Source of the DNA: Neoscytalidium dimidiatum
Taxonomy: Eukaryota > Ascomycota > Dothideomycetes > Botryosphaeriales > Botryosphaeriaceae
Length of the DNA: 64,000 nt
NCBI GenBank assembly: GCA_037367355.1
Contig: CM074701.1
Location: 1,922,001-1,986,000 of the forward strand
Reading direction: 5' to 3'
Below are positions 1 to 11,196 of the stretch, in pieces (within the stretch, counting starts at the first letter, position 1; the number at the start of each line of letters is the position of its first letter). Below the pieces are notes generated by a model. The model saw only the letters and a program-made list of their open reading frames with translations, made no database searches and had not been told where the DNA came from. The position numbers and the translations under genes were made by a program.

Positions 1-249
1 GTGTAGCGTGTTTCGAGCTCGATCGGATTGTTTGTACTTGCAAAAGGCACGCTCACGAATGCAATAAACGAGAAGGCAATGATTGAACTGATTGGCTGAG
101 GCCTCAGCAGCACAGTGCATTAGATATAGAAAAGGCTCTAGTACTAGAAGTCGATACAAGAATAGAATACCATCCACTGACTTCTCCCCACCGTGGGAGA
201 AGCCCCAAGCTTAACTGGCGCAAGCCATTTTTCAACGAAGAAGGAGCGT

Positions 250-1122
250 CTAGCAAGCCTTGATGGAAGAGTACTTGCAGGCGTTGCTGGAGCCGGAGCT
301 GATCTCGGTGGGCTCCTTGCCGTTGTTGTTGCCCTTGAACTCAGTGCAGACCTTCTTGACGGAGGTAGCGCAAGTGCCGGTGATGGTAGCAGTGTCGCCG
401 TAGTTGGAGTTGATACCAGCGAGGAGCTTGCCGTTGGAGGCCTGTTCTGAGGTTAGATGGGTTGGAATTACGTAGGATCGCTTTGTTACTGACCTTGACG
501 TTCTTGATGGTGACAGTACGCTTGCCGCCGTTACCCTTGCAATTACCGCAAGAGCGGTAGAGCTTGCCGAAGTCGGCGACGGTGAAGCCGTCGATGGAAA
601 CGGAGCCGATACCGTTGTGCTGAATGACCTTGTCGTCGGCGCCGGTGGCACCACCGCCAATAACCTTGGCGTTGCCGTCGCCCTTCAGGGAGAGAGCGTC
701 TGTCAAGAGGCGTCAGTGATGTGCAAACCGTGACTGGCGTTCCCTAGAAAGCATAGCTTACCCTCGCAGACCGCGGCCCACCAGACGTTCTCGATGGTGC
801 AGGAGCCCTTGCAGTGGACACCCTCGATCTGGTCGGCGCCAATGATGGCGTTCTTCAGGGTGGCCCCGTTCTCGAGGATGAAAACGGCATCCTTGTCACC
901 ACCCTCGGCCTGGCCAGTGCACTTGACACCACGGCCGTAGGTCTTCAAGCCACCATCGAAGGTGCCGGAGATGGTCTTGGCAGAGCTGTACTTGACAGTT
1001 CCCTTGGAGGCAGGGATAGGGAAGTTCGCACGGCGAACGAGCTCGTAGCCGAAAGTGTCGTCGGCAGGAGCAGCCAGGGCGGAAGCCGCCAGGAGGGGGA
1101 GCAGGAAAAGCTTGGAGAACAT
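250..1122 (-). CDS. Secreted pectate lyase, polysaccharide lyase family 3
   Basis: Predicted extracellular enzyme that cleaves pectate by beta-elimination, used in plant cell-wall breakdown. Three exons read 1122-762, 699-494 and 441-250, giving 252 residues. The junctions are phased and rebuild the family motif VCEDALS across intron 1. Residues 1-18 form a signal peptide ([18 protein letters not shown]). The mature part has the PL3 pattern of a short parallel beta-helix: repeated G-x-x-x-K segments, GVHCKGSC, the [13 protein letters not shown] strand, and paired cysteines in [15 protein letters not shown] and the C-terminal [17 protein letters not shown]-like box lies about 140 bp upstream. 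Length and architecture are normal for PL3. Confidence in the family is high; substrate preference is inferred. Confidence 0.93.
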
Positions 1123-4100
1123 TTTTGTCTTTTAGTGAAAGGCAGAGAACGCGATCGCAGATCGGTTAGTGAGTGTTGGAAAAAAAGAGCGAATGTGCGG
1201 AAATGAGCGAAGAGAACGACTGTGTTGGTGAGAGAAAGCCATGCTGGGCGAGCCGGGTAGGGTCTTATATATCGCGGCGCCGCAACACCACGGCAGGCGG
1301 GACTTCGAGATGCATCTCGAGAGGGTTGCCGGCGGTCCGTCACGAGTGGCGTCGGCACCTGAAACTTCCCAAGGCTAGCCGGGGCGGATCTAGAACAAAA
1401 GCACTCTATGTTTCAATCTATGGCACTTGGCAGGGCATAAGGTGGCCGCGACGGTGGTGAGGTTCGCGGGCAGGGACGAGGATTAGGGGTGGAGGAAGGC
1501 GATCACGCTGGCAGGGTGGAAATTTCCGGGAACTGGCCGCAGGTGCGGCGTAGACATATTCAGGACGGTGTCCCGCTGGCTGCCCTCATCAAGTCTTCTT
1601 GGCCGGGCTTGGCGGCGTCAGAAAGCAGTAAGCGGTGGTGGAGAGGCATGGAGAGCGGCGCAGGGGACCAATGGTCAGGCGAGCTGTCAGCCCAGGGGCA
1701 GGCTGAGCTTGGCTCCGACCTTATTCAGCGCCAGCGGTGCTCGCCGCATCTCTCGCCAATGCAGGACGCTCGCTGTTTCCTGCTATTTCCGCCCTTTTCA
1801 AGCCCTCTTGGCTTTGCTTGGCAGCGTCGGCTGGCAGTTGAAACACTTGCGCTTCAGCGCTCGGCCCGAGCTACGAACCGCAGCCAGACCTTCTTCCGTC
1901 CCGCTCCTCGTGTTCGCGGAGTGCGCTTCTTCAGGCGGCAGTCCATCATCGCACCAGCTATCTAGGGCCGGCTTTGGACGCTTGCAGCAAACGCTCGGCA
2001 TGATGGGTGGGCGACGGGTTGCACCAATAGCAGCCCACGACAGGAATGCGCGATGAGAGAGCTCGAGCTCCACCTCACGCCCCGATCGGCGGAGCAGGTC
2101 CCCTTATCTCTTGATGCTCCGCCCACCACCGACTTCCTTTGCGGCCAACCGTGAGCTGAGGCCATGCCATCTGCCAAGACATCTCCGCCCGGATCTCGCT
2201 TGACAGCGCCACTCTTCCCCACCTGCCCACCACTGTGCACGTACGTTCCATGCTGGCGGCTGTGGACGAGCACGTTACGGCCGGTCTTCCAATGCTTCTA
2301 GAATTGTGCTCGCTGCTCCACTATGGAAAGGGGGGAATCTCGCGACTCCGACATGCGCAGCATTTCGAAGTCGTTCTGGACACTGCGGTCTTCTGGACAA
2401 CAGCATCGCGAATGACTGGCGGAACCACTTTGCCCATGTCAAGTGCAGGAAACCTGCCAGGCATGCCGCAATGCTCGTCTCAGAGTCCGGATCTGCGGGA
2501 TATCGGAACACCGAAGCCTGTAGGATCGCTCTGTCTTGAAACGTGATTGTTTCCTGAACTCCGGAGAAATTCAGTGTTCCCTTGGCATTGCACGGGGCTG
2601 TGGGCATGAACGATCCGTATCGAAGTTCCGTTTACACCGCCTCAGTGCATGATCGCTTCATCGAGCAGCCCGGCCAATCCATGAAACACTCCACGTGCCA
2701 ATCCTTTGGGAAACAAGCGTGCTCTTCTAGTCAGGAGAAATGTGGCTGCGGCACCGAGAGAAAGAAGAAAGGGACCCTAAGCAACCTCCCACCCTTTTCT
2801 TCCATGCATGTTTCCTACATTTGACCCCTAAACCTCGCTGTCCGTGATCTGATGATTGCGTGCGGCTATCGCAGCAGGCCACTCAAGTCTTCTACCGCTT
2901 TCACATGGACGCTCGATGTGTGGAATCGTCATGTTGAAATCTCCAGGTTGCGCTAAGTGAATTTCGGCTCATTACTACTGCAAACCTACGTGCAGAAACC
3001 ATCCAAGCTCTGGAAAATCTTGATGGAGGAGGAGGGGGGGTGGATGATGCAAGTCTCCTGTCATTCAGTGAGTCGATGAACCGGAGAAGTGAGAGCAGAT
3101 AAACACTTGCGAACCAAGAAAGGAAACGACGAGTCTTGTCGGAGTAAGGTGAATGGCGTGGAAACTCCTAGGCCTTCCCCCCAACAAGGCAGATTGAGGC
3201 AGCGCGGGCCACGCACGTCTCAATCTCGCTTTCCATGCCGTGCGGAATCTGTGCTACAGACTCACTATGGGTCTAGGGTATGCGGGCCGAGAAAGCTGCC
3301 GCCGGCGGGCCTGTGAGCCGCTAATTCTCCATACGAGGAAGTACAAGTTTAACAGCCGATTTGAGGAGCGTTGCTGCAAATTAATGTTTCTCCGGGTATG
3401 CATTTTCGCGTCAATGTTGAATGTGTATTACGGTTTTGCGCCGCACGGCACTGGGCAGGCCTCATTTCCAGTGTACGAATTTTGTCAGCATCATCAACGT
3501 CTATCCATCGCACAATTCCAGATACTCTGATGCTATGTGTCGATGAAGTTCACGCTGACAAGGCGGTCTTGGGTTGATCACGCTGATCGCTGATCAGGCC
3601 TCGCCGAGCTGTCTTGGCAAGTATCCCTTGCGGCAATCGCTCTTGTACGCTGGACGTTGATCTTTTTTTTTTTTTTTGCATAAAAAAATTGACGTCCTGA
3701 TCTTATCTCAATCCTCTTTTGTAAAAAAAATAAAAAAAAAGATGCGTTGTACCTGCATCTCAATAGCAGCTGTCCTCCCTCGTCTGACAATCTTTCTGCA
3801 GGCCCAATATCCCAGATACAAAGTCCGAGCACAGCCGAGACTTATCTCCGAGACACAACAAGGCAGCAGCATGCCTGAGCGAGCAAAAAAAAAAAATCGG
3901 AGGAGCTTTCTACAAAGCCAACTGGCAAGCTGCGGCGACCGTTTTTCATCCCGTACGACTAGGCATGTCGTCTTCAGAAGCTTCGTGGTGGGAGTCAAAG
4001 CTTGGCGGTGCCGGAATGCCGAGCAAGCGATCGCGACGCAAGCTTTTTGCCTGATTGAGGCATCCACCTCGTGCGGCTATACCCAATCCAGCAGCCCCAG

Positions 4101-4318
4101 CGAGGTGATCGTGGGCCTTGATGACGACACCCCGCAGCCTGCGGCCTCCATACTCGAAACTCGTCCCCTCCGCACCTCTCCTCCATCCTTACGCCTGCCC
4201 GCCCCTGGCATGCCGCGCGAGATCTGCAGCTCCCGCGCCCCTTCGACCAAATCTTATTTTCACCTCGACATCTCCATGTCTGAGCGCCCCTTGACGCGCA
4301 ATCCCTCTCGATCAGGCA
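1123..4318. other. Gene-free stretch between the pectate lyase and Zn2Cys6 genes
   Basis: About 3.2 kb with only short, uncharacteristic open frames on both strands. It contains the pectate lyase promoter at its left end, a T15 run near 3663-3677 and several A runs between 3676 and 3896, and the presumed promoter of the Zn2Cys6 gene at its right end. I see no conserved protein signature in any frame. Confidence 0.6.
1264..1271 (-). promoter_or_regulatory. TATA box candidate for the pectate lyase gene
   Basis: On the minus strand this reads TATATAAG, about 140 bp upstream of the pectate lyase ATG at 1122, a position compatible with a core promoter plus a ~100 nt 5' leader. The call rests on sequence alone. 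Confidence 0.5.
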
Positions 4319-6168
4319 ATGGTCGGCGTACCAGGCCGCTCAAAGGGCTGCAGGACATGTCGTCGCCGACGAATCAAGTGTGGTCAGCCTGCAATTGGTG
4401 CCGTTTAGAGCCCTAACGTACACTTTGGCTGATGCCCATTTCAGATCAGGGCCGCCCATATTGCACCAAGTGCCGCAAATCGGGACGCCCGTGTGAGGGT
4501 TACCCGGAGACAAGCTTCATTCACGTCAGCTTCGAGAACTCTGGTGCCTCAAGCAACCCGTCTTCATCGTCTCTCACAAACGTACCCGAAACCTCTTCTG
4601 GAAATGCTTCTGCATCTTCTCAGCCAGCCGCTGCCACGTTTTCCGCGATACACCTACCCGGTGAAGCCCACCCCGTCCACTATAGCTCAACTACCTCTTT
4701 GGAGTGTTCGGCATCTCAATCGCCTGCCACAGACCCGCATATCTCCTGCCTCGACCTCCTGCCAACCCACACCGCATGGACAGCTCCTCCCCCAACAGCT
4801 CCTACGTTCTCTCCATCAACCCTCACGTTCCCCCCATCCCCCCTCCAGCCCACCACCCTCTCCCTCATCGCCTTCCAAGACGCCATCTTCATCACCTATA
4901 CCCGCACTAACCTCCTCCGCGGCATCGACGCCTACCCAACCCTCTTCCGCGCCCCTCTCGCACCCTCCACGCACCCGCTCGCATCCACCTCTCTCCTCGC
5001 CCTCAGCACCACCTACTTCGCCCTGACCCACCCATCCGCCACGACCACGGACCGCACCCTCCACCGCATCCGCCGCGCCCGCTACGCCACCGCCCTCGCC
5101 GCCGTCAACGCCGCCCTCAGCGCGCCATTCACCACCACCACCACCACCACCACCACCACCACCAAGACGACAGCCCCAACCCCAACCGTCGACACCCTCA
5201 CCGCCGTGACCGCCCTCGCGCTGCACGAGTTCCTCAGCCCGACGAGCGAGACCTCCGGCAACGGCGGCTGGATCGCGCACTGCCTCGGCCTGGCCCGCCT
5301 GTTCGAGCTGTGCGGCGCGCGCGCCGTCGCCGCCAGCCCCGACCTGCGCGCCCTGTTCGAGACGGCCCGCCCCGTCATGATCCTCGCCGCCCTGGCCGCG
5401 CGGCGCCGCAGCGCCTTCGCCGCCGAGGCCTGGCGCCGCGTGCCGTGGGAGGGGCTGGGCGTGGGCGTGGCCGGCGACGAGGGCGCCAAGGATCGGATTC
5501 ATCTGCTGATGGACTTCCTGGCGGTGGGGAGCGGGCTGCTGGCTGGGAGGGAGGAGTTGCTCGGGGGTCGCGGGGATAGGAATAGAGATAGGGATAGGGA
5601 TGGCGGTGGCGACGGAGAGAGGACAAGGGCCTCGTTGGTCGACGAGGCGTGGGGGTTGCTGCGGGGGACGGAGGCCTGGAAGGCGGAGTGGGATCGGGTG
5701 TTTCCCGGGTGTCGAACGGAGGTGGCGGCGGGTGCGAGCGCGAGCGCGTGTCAGTAGGTGACGCCGCTGTGGACGACTGTGTGGGAGTACGGCAACTTGT
5801 ACCTTGCCAATTCGGTGGCGCTGTACCATGCTACGCGCATCTTCTTGCTGGCGTTCCTAATGAGCCTCACGGATCAGGAGACGGAGGGGTCGGAGCAGGA
5901 CCTCCCTGCCGCCTTGGCGTGCGAGATGTACGAGTCTGCGGTGGATGTCTGCCGGAGCGTGGATTACCATCTGCTGGATTTTCAGGATGGCGCAGGGAGC
6001 TTCTTCATCCTGTTCCCGCTGCGCATGGCGTGGCAGGCCTTTGGGAGTGGGGTGAGTCCTGAGGCCCGGTGGGTGGAGCAGGTCATGGAGGGCATCAGCA
6101 GCCGATCGAGGGGCCGGTGGTCGGTTGCCGGTCATCTTGTCGGGAGAGATTCAGATGGACCGGGATGA
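4319..6168 (+). CDS. Zn2Cys6 transcription factor with fungal-specific C-terminal region
   Basis: Predicted nuclear regulator. The binuclear zinc cluster is only visible after splicing: exon 1 at 4319-4382 (ATG GTC GGC), intron 4383-4444 ending TTCAG, exon 2 from 4445. The joined cluster is C-x2-C-x6-C-x6-C-x2-C-x6-C, followed by GY and a Ser/Pro/Thr-rich linker with a Thr run coded by an (ACC)n tract. The rest resembles the Fungal_trans_2 (DUF3468) region, ending in the typical WEYGNLYLANSVALYHATRIFLL block at about 5785-5855. An in-frame TAG at 5755-5757 separates that block from the upstream part. Reading frame and homology resume immediately after it, so either a non-consensus 60-nt intron (about 5698-5757, GTGTTT...TAG, phase 0) removes the stop or the allele is broken. 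The target genes cannot be told from sequence. Confidence 0.78.
5131..5163 (+). repeat. (ACC)n microsatellite coding for a Thr run
   Basis: Eleven consecutive ACC triplets lie inside the Zn2Cys6 factor CDS and encode polythreonine in the linker region. A length-variable coding microsatellite is expected here. Confidence 0.9.
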
Positions 6169-6962
6169 AGAAAGTGCTATTCACTTTGGATTATAAGAGC
6201 CAGTTGAAGACGTTGAGAAGGTTCAAGGTACTACGACCTCGCTATCTCCCGCTAGGGAGTTTCCACCAACCCTGGCGTTCAAACCTCCTCTCACCCCTCT
6301 TGAGCCATCAGAATAACCTCCACCAACGCCATACTCGACTTAGAGACTGAAAAGGTAGACTCTACTGGATCACATCAGGGGAAGCCAGGCTGTCTGTTCC
6401 TGACTCTCAGATGGTCACGGCCCCACACCGCTGTTTCCAATTAGCCAAGTTTGTGGGGGCTTTTACAGGGAACGTTACCCCCGCAACGGGAGACGCATGT
6501 TTTCCGCCTCCGTGTCGAACCATGGGTTCTAAATTCTCAAAATGTGCTCGATGTTGGGCCCAGTGATCCGGAGAAGCAGGTTATCCTACATCGATAATCA
6601 TGTAACACGCATAGAGAGAAATATGGAACTTGTAACGGCACTGCTACAGCAACATGTCCACCCATGCACTTGAACCATAATCAGCAGCTCGCGGATGAAG
6701 CTCTCAAATGAAAACGACTGTGCTTCTACCTTTACACATATTGTCACCGAACAGTAGCAGAAAGAGAAGAGTGTGGTTCTAGGGTGCTCAGATGGTAATA
6801 TATACATTATTATATCTTTCGAAACTTCCCGTAAGGACAGACAACGCAACAAGCAGCCTGAAAGCAACCAGAAAATCAAAGTGACAATCTATGTACACAA
6901 AAGCTCAACCAAATCCCCTTTCATCATCCCATCCTTCGTAAGATGGCCCTTCCTCATCCCGC
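6169..6962. other. Convergent 3' intergenic region
   Basis: About 0.8 kb between the 3' ends of the Zn2Cys6 factor and the But2-like gene. It is AT-richer than the flanking genes towards its right end. I see no coding or RNA signature. Confidence 0.6.
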
Positions 6963-7535
6963 TCAGCAGTTGTAAGTCAGCCTGAACCCATTCGGCTCGC
7001 CCTGGAAGAAGCCGACGCTGCCGGCGCCGGCGCCCTCGATCTCGACCCTGTAGTTCAAGGTGCGGTTGCACGCGGCCGACACAGCGGTCAGCTTGGTATC
7101 GCCCTGGGGCGCCAAGTTGACCGCCTGGGTGCCGACCAGGCTGGCCTTGTTCGGCGCGTTTAGCCATGTGTCCTTGGTGACGTCGACGTCGCGGTCGACG
7201 GTGAAGAAGTCGAGCTTGTTGTTGCCGCTGGTGGTCAGGCCGCGGTACCCCTGCTGGAAGAAGAGCTCGACGGAGCAGCCGTACGCGCCCTCGGGGATGT
7301 CGGCGAACTGCAGCTCCGTGACCCAGCGGTGCGAGGGCCCGGCCTCCTGCGCCGTGTAGACGTAGCCGTGGTCGCCCGTGTTGATGTTCGGCTCGTCCTC
7401 CTTGATCTGAAAGACGTGCGTCGGGTACTGGACGCTGCAGGCGCGCCGCTTGAGGCCGTTCTCTGCCGCGGTGGGGAGGGCCGCCGTCAGGGCGGCACCG
7501 GATAGGAGGGCGGAGGCGATGGTGGTGAAGTGCAT
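6963..7535 (-). CDS. Secreted But2-like (ubiquitin 3-binding protein family) protein
   Basis: Single-exon gene for a 190-residue extracellular protein. I start it at 7535 (MHFTTIASALL), because that Met opens a clear signal peptide ending near TAALP; the upstream in-frame Met at 7580 adds a polar leader that would spoil it. The body (CSVQYPTH near the start, then DHGYVYTAQ, WVTELQF, CSVELFF, and a closing FRLTYNC) matches the pattern I associate with the But2 C-terminal domain found in many small secreted fungal proteins. Four cysteines could form two disulfides, and there is one N-glycosylation site (NRT). A TATA-like box sits about 145 bp upstream. No biochemical role is established; a surface or effector-like role is only inference. 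Confidence 0.75.
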   Translation of the reverse strand: MHFTTIASALLSGAALTAALPTAAENGLKRRACSVQYPTHVFQIKEDEPNINTGDHGYVYTAQEAGPSHRWVTELQFADIPEGAYGCSVELFFQQGYRGLTTSGNNKLDFFTVDRDVDVTKDTWLNAPNKASLVGTQAVNLAPQGDTKLTAVSAACNRTLNYRVEIEGAGAGSVGFFQGEPNGFRLTYNC

Positions 7536-8622
7536 TTTTATTGGTGGTTTATGATTTGAAGCGTGGTAGCTCTGTAGCAATAGAAGTAAATTTCTGAAGG
7601 TAGGATCGATTGAGAGTGGTGGAGAAGACTGTGGGTTAGGTTGCTGGATGAATATGGAGAACTCGTGAGAGAAGCTGCATTTTATATTCCCCCATCACGC
7701 CTTCTGTGCATCTACTGTTCAAGAATAGGCACACAGCCCTCAAGCCCGCGATCTCTCCATCCGCAGTCACCGCTGAGCAGAGCCCGGAGGCGCCGCCGCC
7801 GCCGCCCTCCATGGCATCGTGACATCTGCCCAAAGACACCCTCGTATAGCATCAACAAGTGGTCGGCGCCGGTTCGGAAGGAATGTGGTAAGACGGCGAG
7901 GAGGCCTTACGCGTGGAGAGACCGTGCCTTCGAGAAGGTCTATTACCAACTCAAAAGCACCTATACCTTTTCCAGAACCTGCTCAGCTACCGCTCGTGCA
8001 ACATCGGGAATGCGCTTTCTCTGGAGAAGTCGATACGATGTCGAGCCCCATTACATGGTCGCCAAGTATAATGGCGTCCCGTATATATTCCTGTTGGAAT
8101 TTCAAGGATTGCGGGGCGGGCGCAGAATGAGTCTTATTCTATTTCTGTCAGCGAAAGCTGGATCGGGAAAAGCTGGTGAGATTACGTGAACGGAACGTCA
8201 CGAGATGCCCTGGCTGTGGTGGCTTGTCCAGCCCGCGTTCAGCTGCCAAGCATGTCATCAGCCTTGCCATCAGCCCTGTGGCCACTGCAGTGCTACCGGA
8301 ACGTGACGTTGCTAATTAGTCAGTCAACTACGAATCAAGCGTTTTTATGCTGGTAAGGTTTTTAGAATTCCTTGTCAGCAGGGGTTTTGCGTGCAGTAGC
8401 CATTAATTGTCAAGGGAAGAGCTGCGCTCTCCTTGTAGATTGGTGCATAAATTCACACGCGATATTGTTGTAATTGAATCCGACTTTAGACCCTGTGCTT
8501 AGCCGCGATTAATATACATGATGATTTGTCACCTCTATGGAAGTGACGAATAATTTTTCATTCTCCGGAGCCACACTCCCTCCCGGAAGCCGAAGAGGAA
8601 AGGGGGAAATTTCAAAGCATGC
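7536..8622. other. Promoter of the But2-like gene and gene-free stretch
   Basis: About 1.1 kb. The left 200 bp hold the But2-like core promoter. The longest open frame (7641-8189, plus) is rich in Arg/Ser/Pro and shows no domain, so I do not call it. AT-rich sequence follows from about 8310 to 8570. Confidence 0.55.
7680..7686 (-). promoter_or_regulatory. TATA box candidate for the But2-like gene
   Basis: On the minus strand the sequence is TATAAAA, about 145 bp upstream of the chosen ATG at 7535. Its position fits a core promoter. Confidence 0.45.
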
Positions 8623-10538
8623 CTAGCCACGAAGGAATGCGAGGGCGCCTCTCTCGAGGAAAGCGACACCAGCTCCAGCAGCAAGAACCGCCCAGGTCCA
8701 CTTGTTTTGGACCTCCTTGAAGCTCGGCCAAAAGCTATTCTTCTCGCGCCTGTACTCCTGCAGCTGTTGATACTTCACCTGGTTCTCCTTGTGATAGCGC
8801 TCTTCCTGGTTAGCCTCATTCTCCCTGTCGCCTCCAATGAAGCGAAGGAAGACATAATTGGCAATGGGGCCGAGTACGGAGACAGGATGAAGAATGCCGG
8901 CGCTGTAAAGAAGGATAGGGAAAGATAAGTGACATAGGGCATCACCAAGGTAGCTATACATAGTCAGCAGACAATTTTTTAGTATCATATACGAGATCTG
9001 GAGACTTACTTGGGGTGCCTAACGATGCTCCAGACGCCCTCACGGTTGAGGTCAGAACTCTTCTTCTTGTGGGATTCAAGCTGAGTATCTGCCAGGACTT
9101 CCAGGGCGTATCCAGTGGCGAATAAAAAGACAGCGAGGCTGTGGAATGCGGAGGCATTCTCGGGAAGAGGAGAAGCCCGAGCACTCGTAACACCAGCGCG
9201 GAAGGGCAGCGTGAACGGCAGGGTAATCAAAGTCTGCACAAGAGCCTCAGGAAGAAACATACTGAAGAAAGCCTTGTTCCAGAATCCAGGCTCCTGCTTA
9301 ACAGCGTGGTAACGCGGGTCATCATCGCCGCGTTTGACACCACGAGATGCAATACGGTAAAAGAGGCGGAGACCCCAGGCAGAGACACCCGTAAGCAAGA
9401 CCTTCTCCGGGTAGGTAATAGTGGACCAGGCATCAGAGAGGGAAAGACCGTCATAGACAACGCGCGTGCCGACAGCGCTCCACCAGGCATTGGCTACCAT
9501 GCCGGATGGCCAAAGCCAGTCCTTGCCTTCTACCCTATTTGTGTAGCGAGCCACGCCATATGCGACAGCAGAAAGGCCAGTGTGGAAACCAAGAGACGGG
9601 AGGACCGCAGTCTGCAGCAAGCCAACTGCCGTGGCGTTGATCGGGTTGTTGGGACGAGTCGAGAAGTGCGAACCAAACCTGTCTTGCTCTGCACCAGACC
9701 CTATGCTTCTGGTCGCAGTCCAGTCCGACGCTACTGGATGGGCCCGGACCGGATTGTCAGGACGAACGCTGAAGTGAGAGGCGTAGCGGTCTTGTTCAGC
9801 TCCCGACGTGTGCGGTAGCCTCTCTGAGATTTCGGCCGCAGTGGGACCCTTTCCGCCGAACCACGCGCCATAGCGATCTTGTTCAGCCCCAGACGTGTGT
9901 GGTAGTCTGTCCGAAATTTCGCTCACAGTAGGACCCTTACCGCCGAACCATGCGCCATAGCGATCTTGCTCAGCCCCAGAAGTTCGAGGCAGCTTGTCCG
10001 AGACCTCGCTAGCAGATGGCCCCTTGCCTCCGAACCAGCCACCGTATCGATCCTGCTCAGCACCAGAAGCCCTGGGCAGCTTGTCTTGGATCTCCTCGGC
10101 TGATGGAGCCTTGCCTTGGAACCAGCCGCCGTAACGATCCTGTTCGGCACCTGAGGTGTGCGGGAGATTCTTTGAGATATCGTCGGCAGAAGGACCTTTT
10201 CCACCGAACCATCCTCCATAGCGGTCTTGTTCGGCACCTGATGCCTTCGGTAGAGCTTGTTGAGCCTTCTCCTTGATCTCGTCGGCGGTGGGAGCTTTAC
10301 GGCCAAACCAGCCACCAAAGCGGTCTTGCTCGGCTCCGGAAGCTTTGGGGAGCTTGTCTTGGACTTGATCCTGGATCTGGTCTGCGGACGGAGCCTTGCC
10401 GCCAAACCAGCCGCCGTAGCGGTCTTGCTCGGCGCCAGAGCCGTTGGGAAGGTTGTTTAAGTTAACGGATGGCGAATCCTTGACAGGGTTGTTCGGGTTT
10501 GCTCCCCAGTGGGAGCCATAGCGGTCTTGCTCAGCCAT
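8623..10538 (-). CDS. Membrane DUF1295 / steroid-reductase-like protein with ten N-terminal AEQDR repeats
   Basis: Two exons (10538-9010 and 8953-8623) give 619 residues. Residues 1-302 contain ten copies of a unit starting AEQDR[YF]. Copies 2-8 are 29-33 residues long (pattern AEQDRYGGWFGGKGPSAxEI..LPxxSG); copies 1, 9 and 10 share a variant (SH[WF]...NNP). From about residue 305 the protein turns hydrophobic with several membrane segments and ends with the SIVRHPNYLGD motif, which is rebuilt exactly across the intron (AA|C = Asn). That motif, and the following hydrophobic block, are typical of the DUF1295 / isoprenylcysteine methyltransferase / steroid 5-alpha-reductase fold, so an NADPH-linked reductase or a methyltransferase in the endomembrane system is possible. 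The substrate is unknown. The repeat array fused to such a domain is the odd feature. Confidence 0.85.
9632..10538 (-). repeat. Ten-copy coding tandem repeat (AEQDR units)
   Basis: In-frame tandem repeat of 87-108 bp units within the DUF1295-type gene. The central units (copies 4-8) are all exactly 29 codons and nearly uniform, which suggests recent expansion by unequal exchange. The outer copies are more diverged. Confidence 0.9.
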
Positions 10539-11196
10539 TGAGACGAGGTTGACGGCAATGCGATGGAATTGAAATGAGGAACAGCGGTGGAGTGACGGGA
10601 AAGGAGGGGTTTATTGAGTTTGGTTGCATCCTGAAGCTTGCAAGGGCAGCTGCGCGGCTGGGGTGAGCTCCTCCGCATATGACGTCGTCCGTGAATCATA
10701 GCTCCCGCCGCCGTGGAATCCGCTCGATCGCCGCTTCCTACGCGACCTTGCTCATTCCACTTCGCAAGCTATTCGGACAAGCCCGCTGCAGCTTGCAGCA
10801 CTCCAAGGTATCTAGTTAATTGTTCGAGAGGGTCAAATCGCCGATTTCCACATTTGGTTGCAACCAGTTGTCAGCGATTTCATTTCGGTGGGGAATCCGT
10901 CTCAGCGACTTCAGCGGTTGATGGATCGCGTAGCCAATCCACCACACCTGGGTGGTTAGTGCATTTACCACGGATCCACTAATTAGGACGAAATAAAGGC
11001 GCGTGTGGTGATGAAGCAATCGTTCAAGCGCCAAACACAATGAGAGACGCTCAATAATCACGTACGGACGATTACTTTGTCTCCCATGACGTGAATTGGA
11101 TCGTCATCACCTCGCCGGAGGAAGCTCGGATGGAGACCTTTGTAACAGAGACAGTCGCGCTTTACAGGACTGGGGAATCTTCATTCTAGGTATCTC
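10539..11196. other. Intergenic region upstream of the AEQDR-repeat gene
   Basis: About 0.66 kb holding the promoter of the AEQDR-repeat gene (left) and the 3' flank of the aminotransferase gene (right). No other feature is visible. Confidence 0.55.

Noticed and set aside
3676..4416. 246-codon plus-strand frame running into the Zn2Cys6 gene
   Set aside because: It overlaps exon 1 of the regulator in another frame and has no domain; the correct start at 4319 gives a perfect zinc cluster.
4816..5829. 337-codon minus-strand frame opposite the Zn2Cys6 gene
   Set aside because: Low-complexity Gly/Arg/Pro product, antisense to a real reading frame with a zinc cluster.
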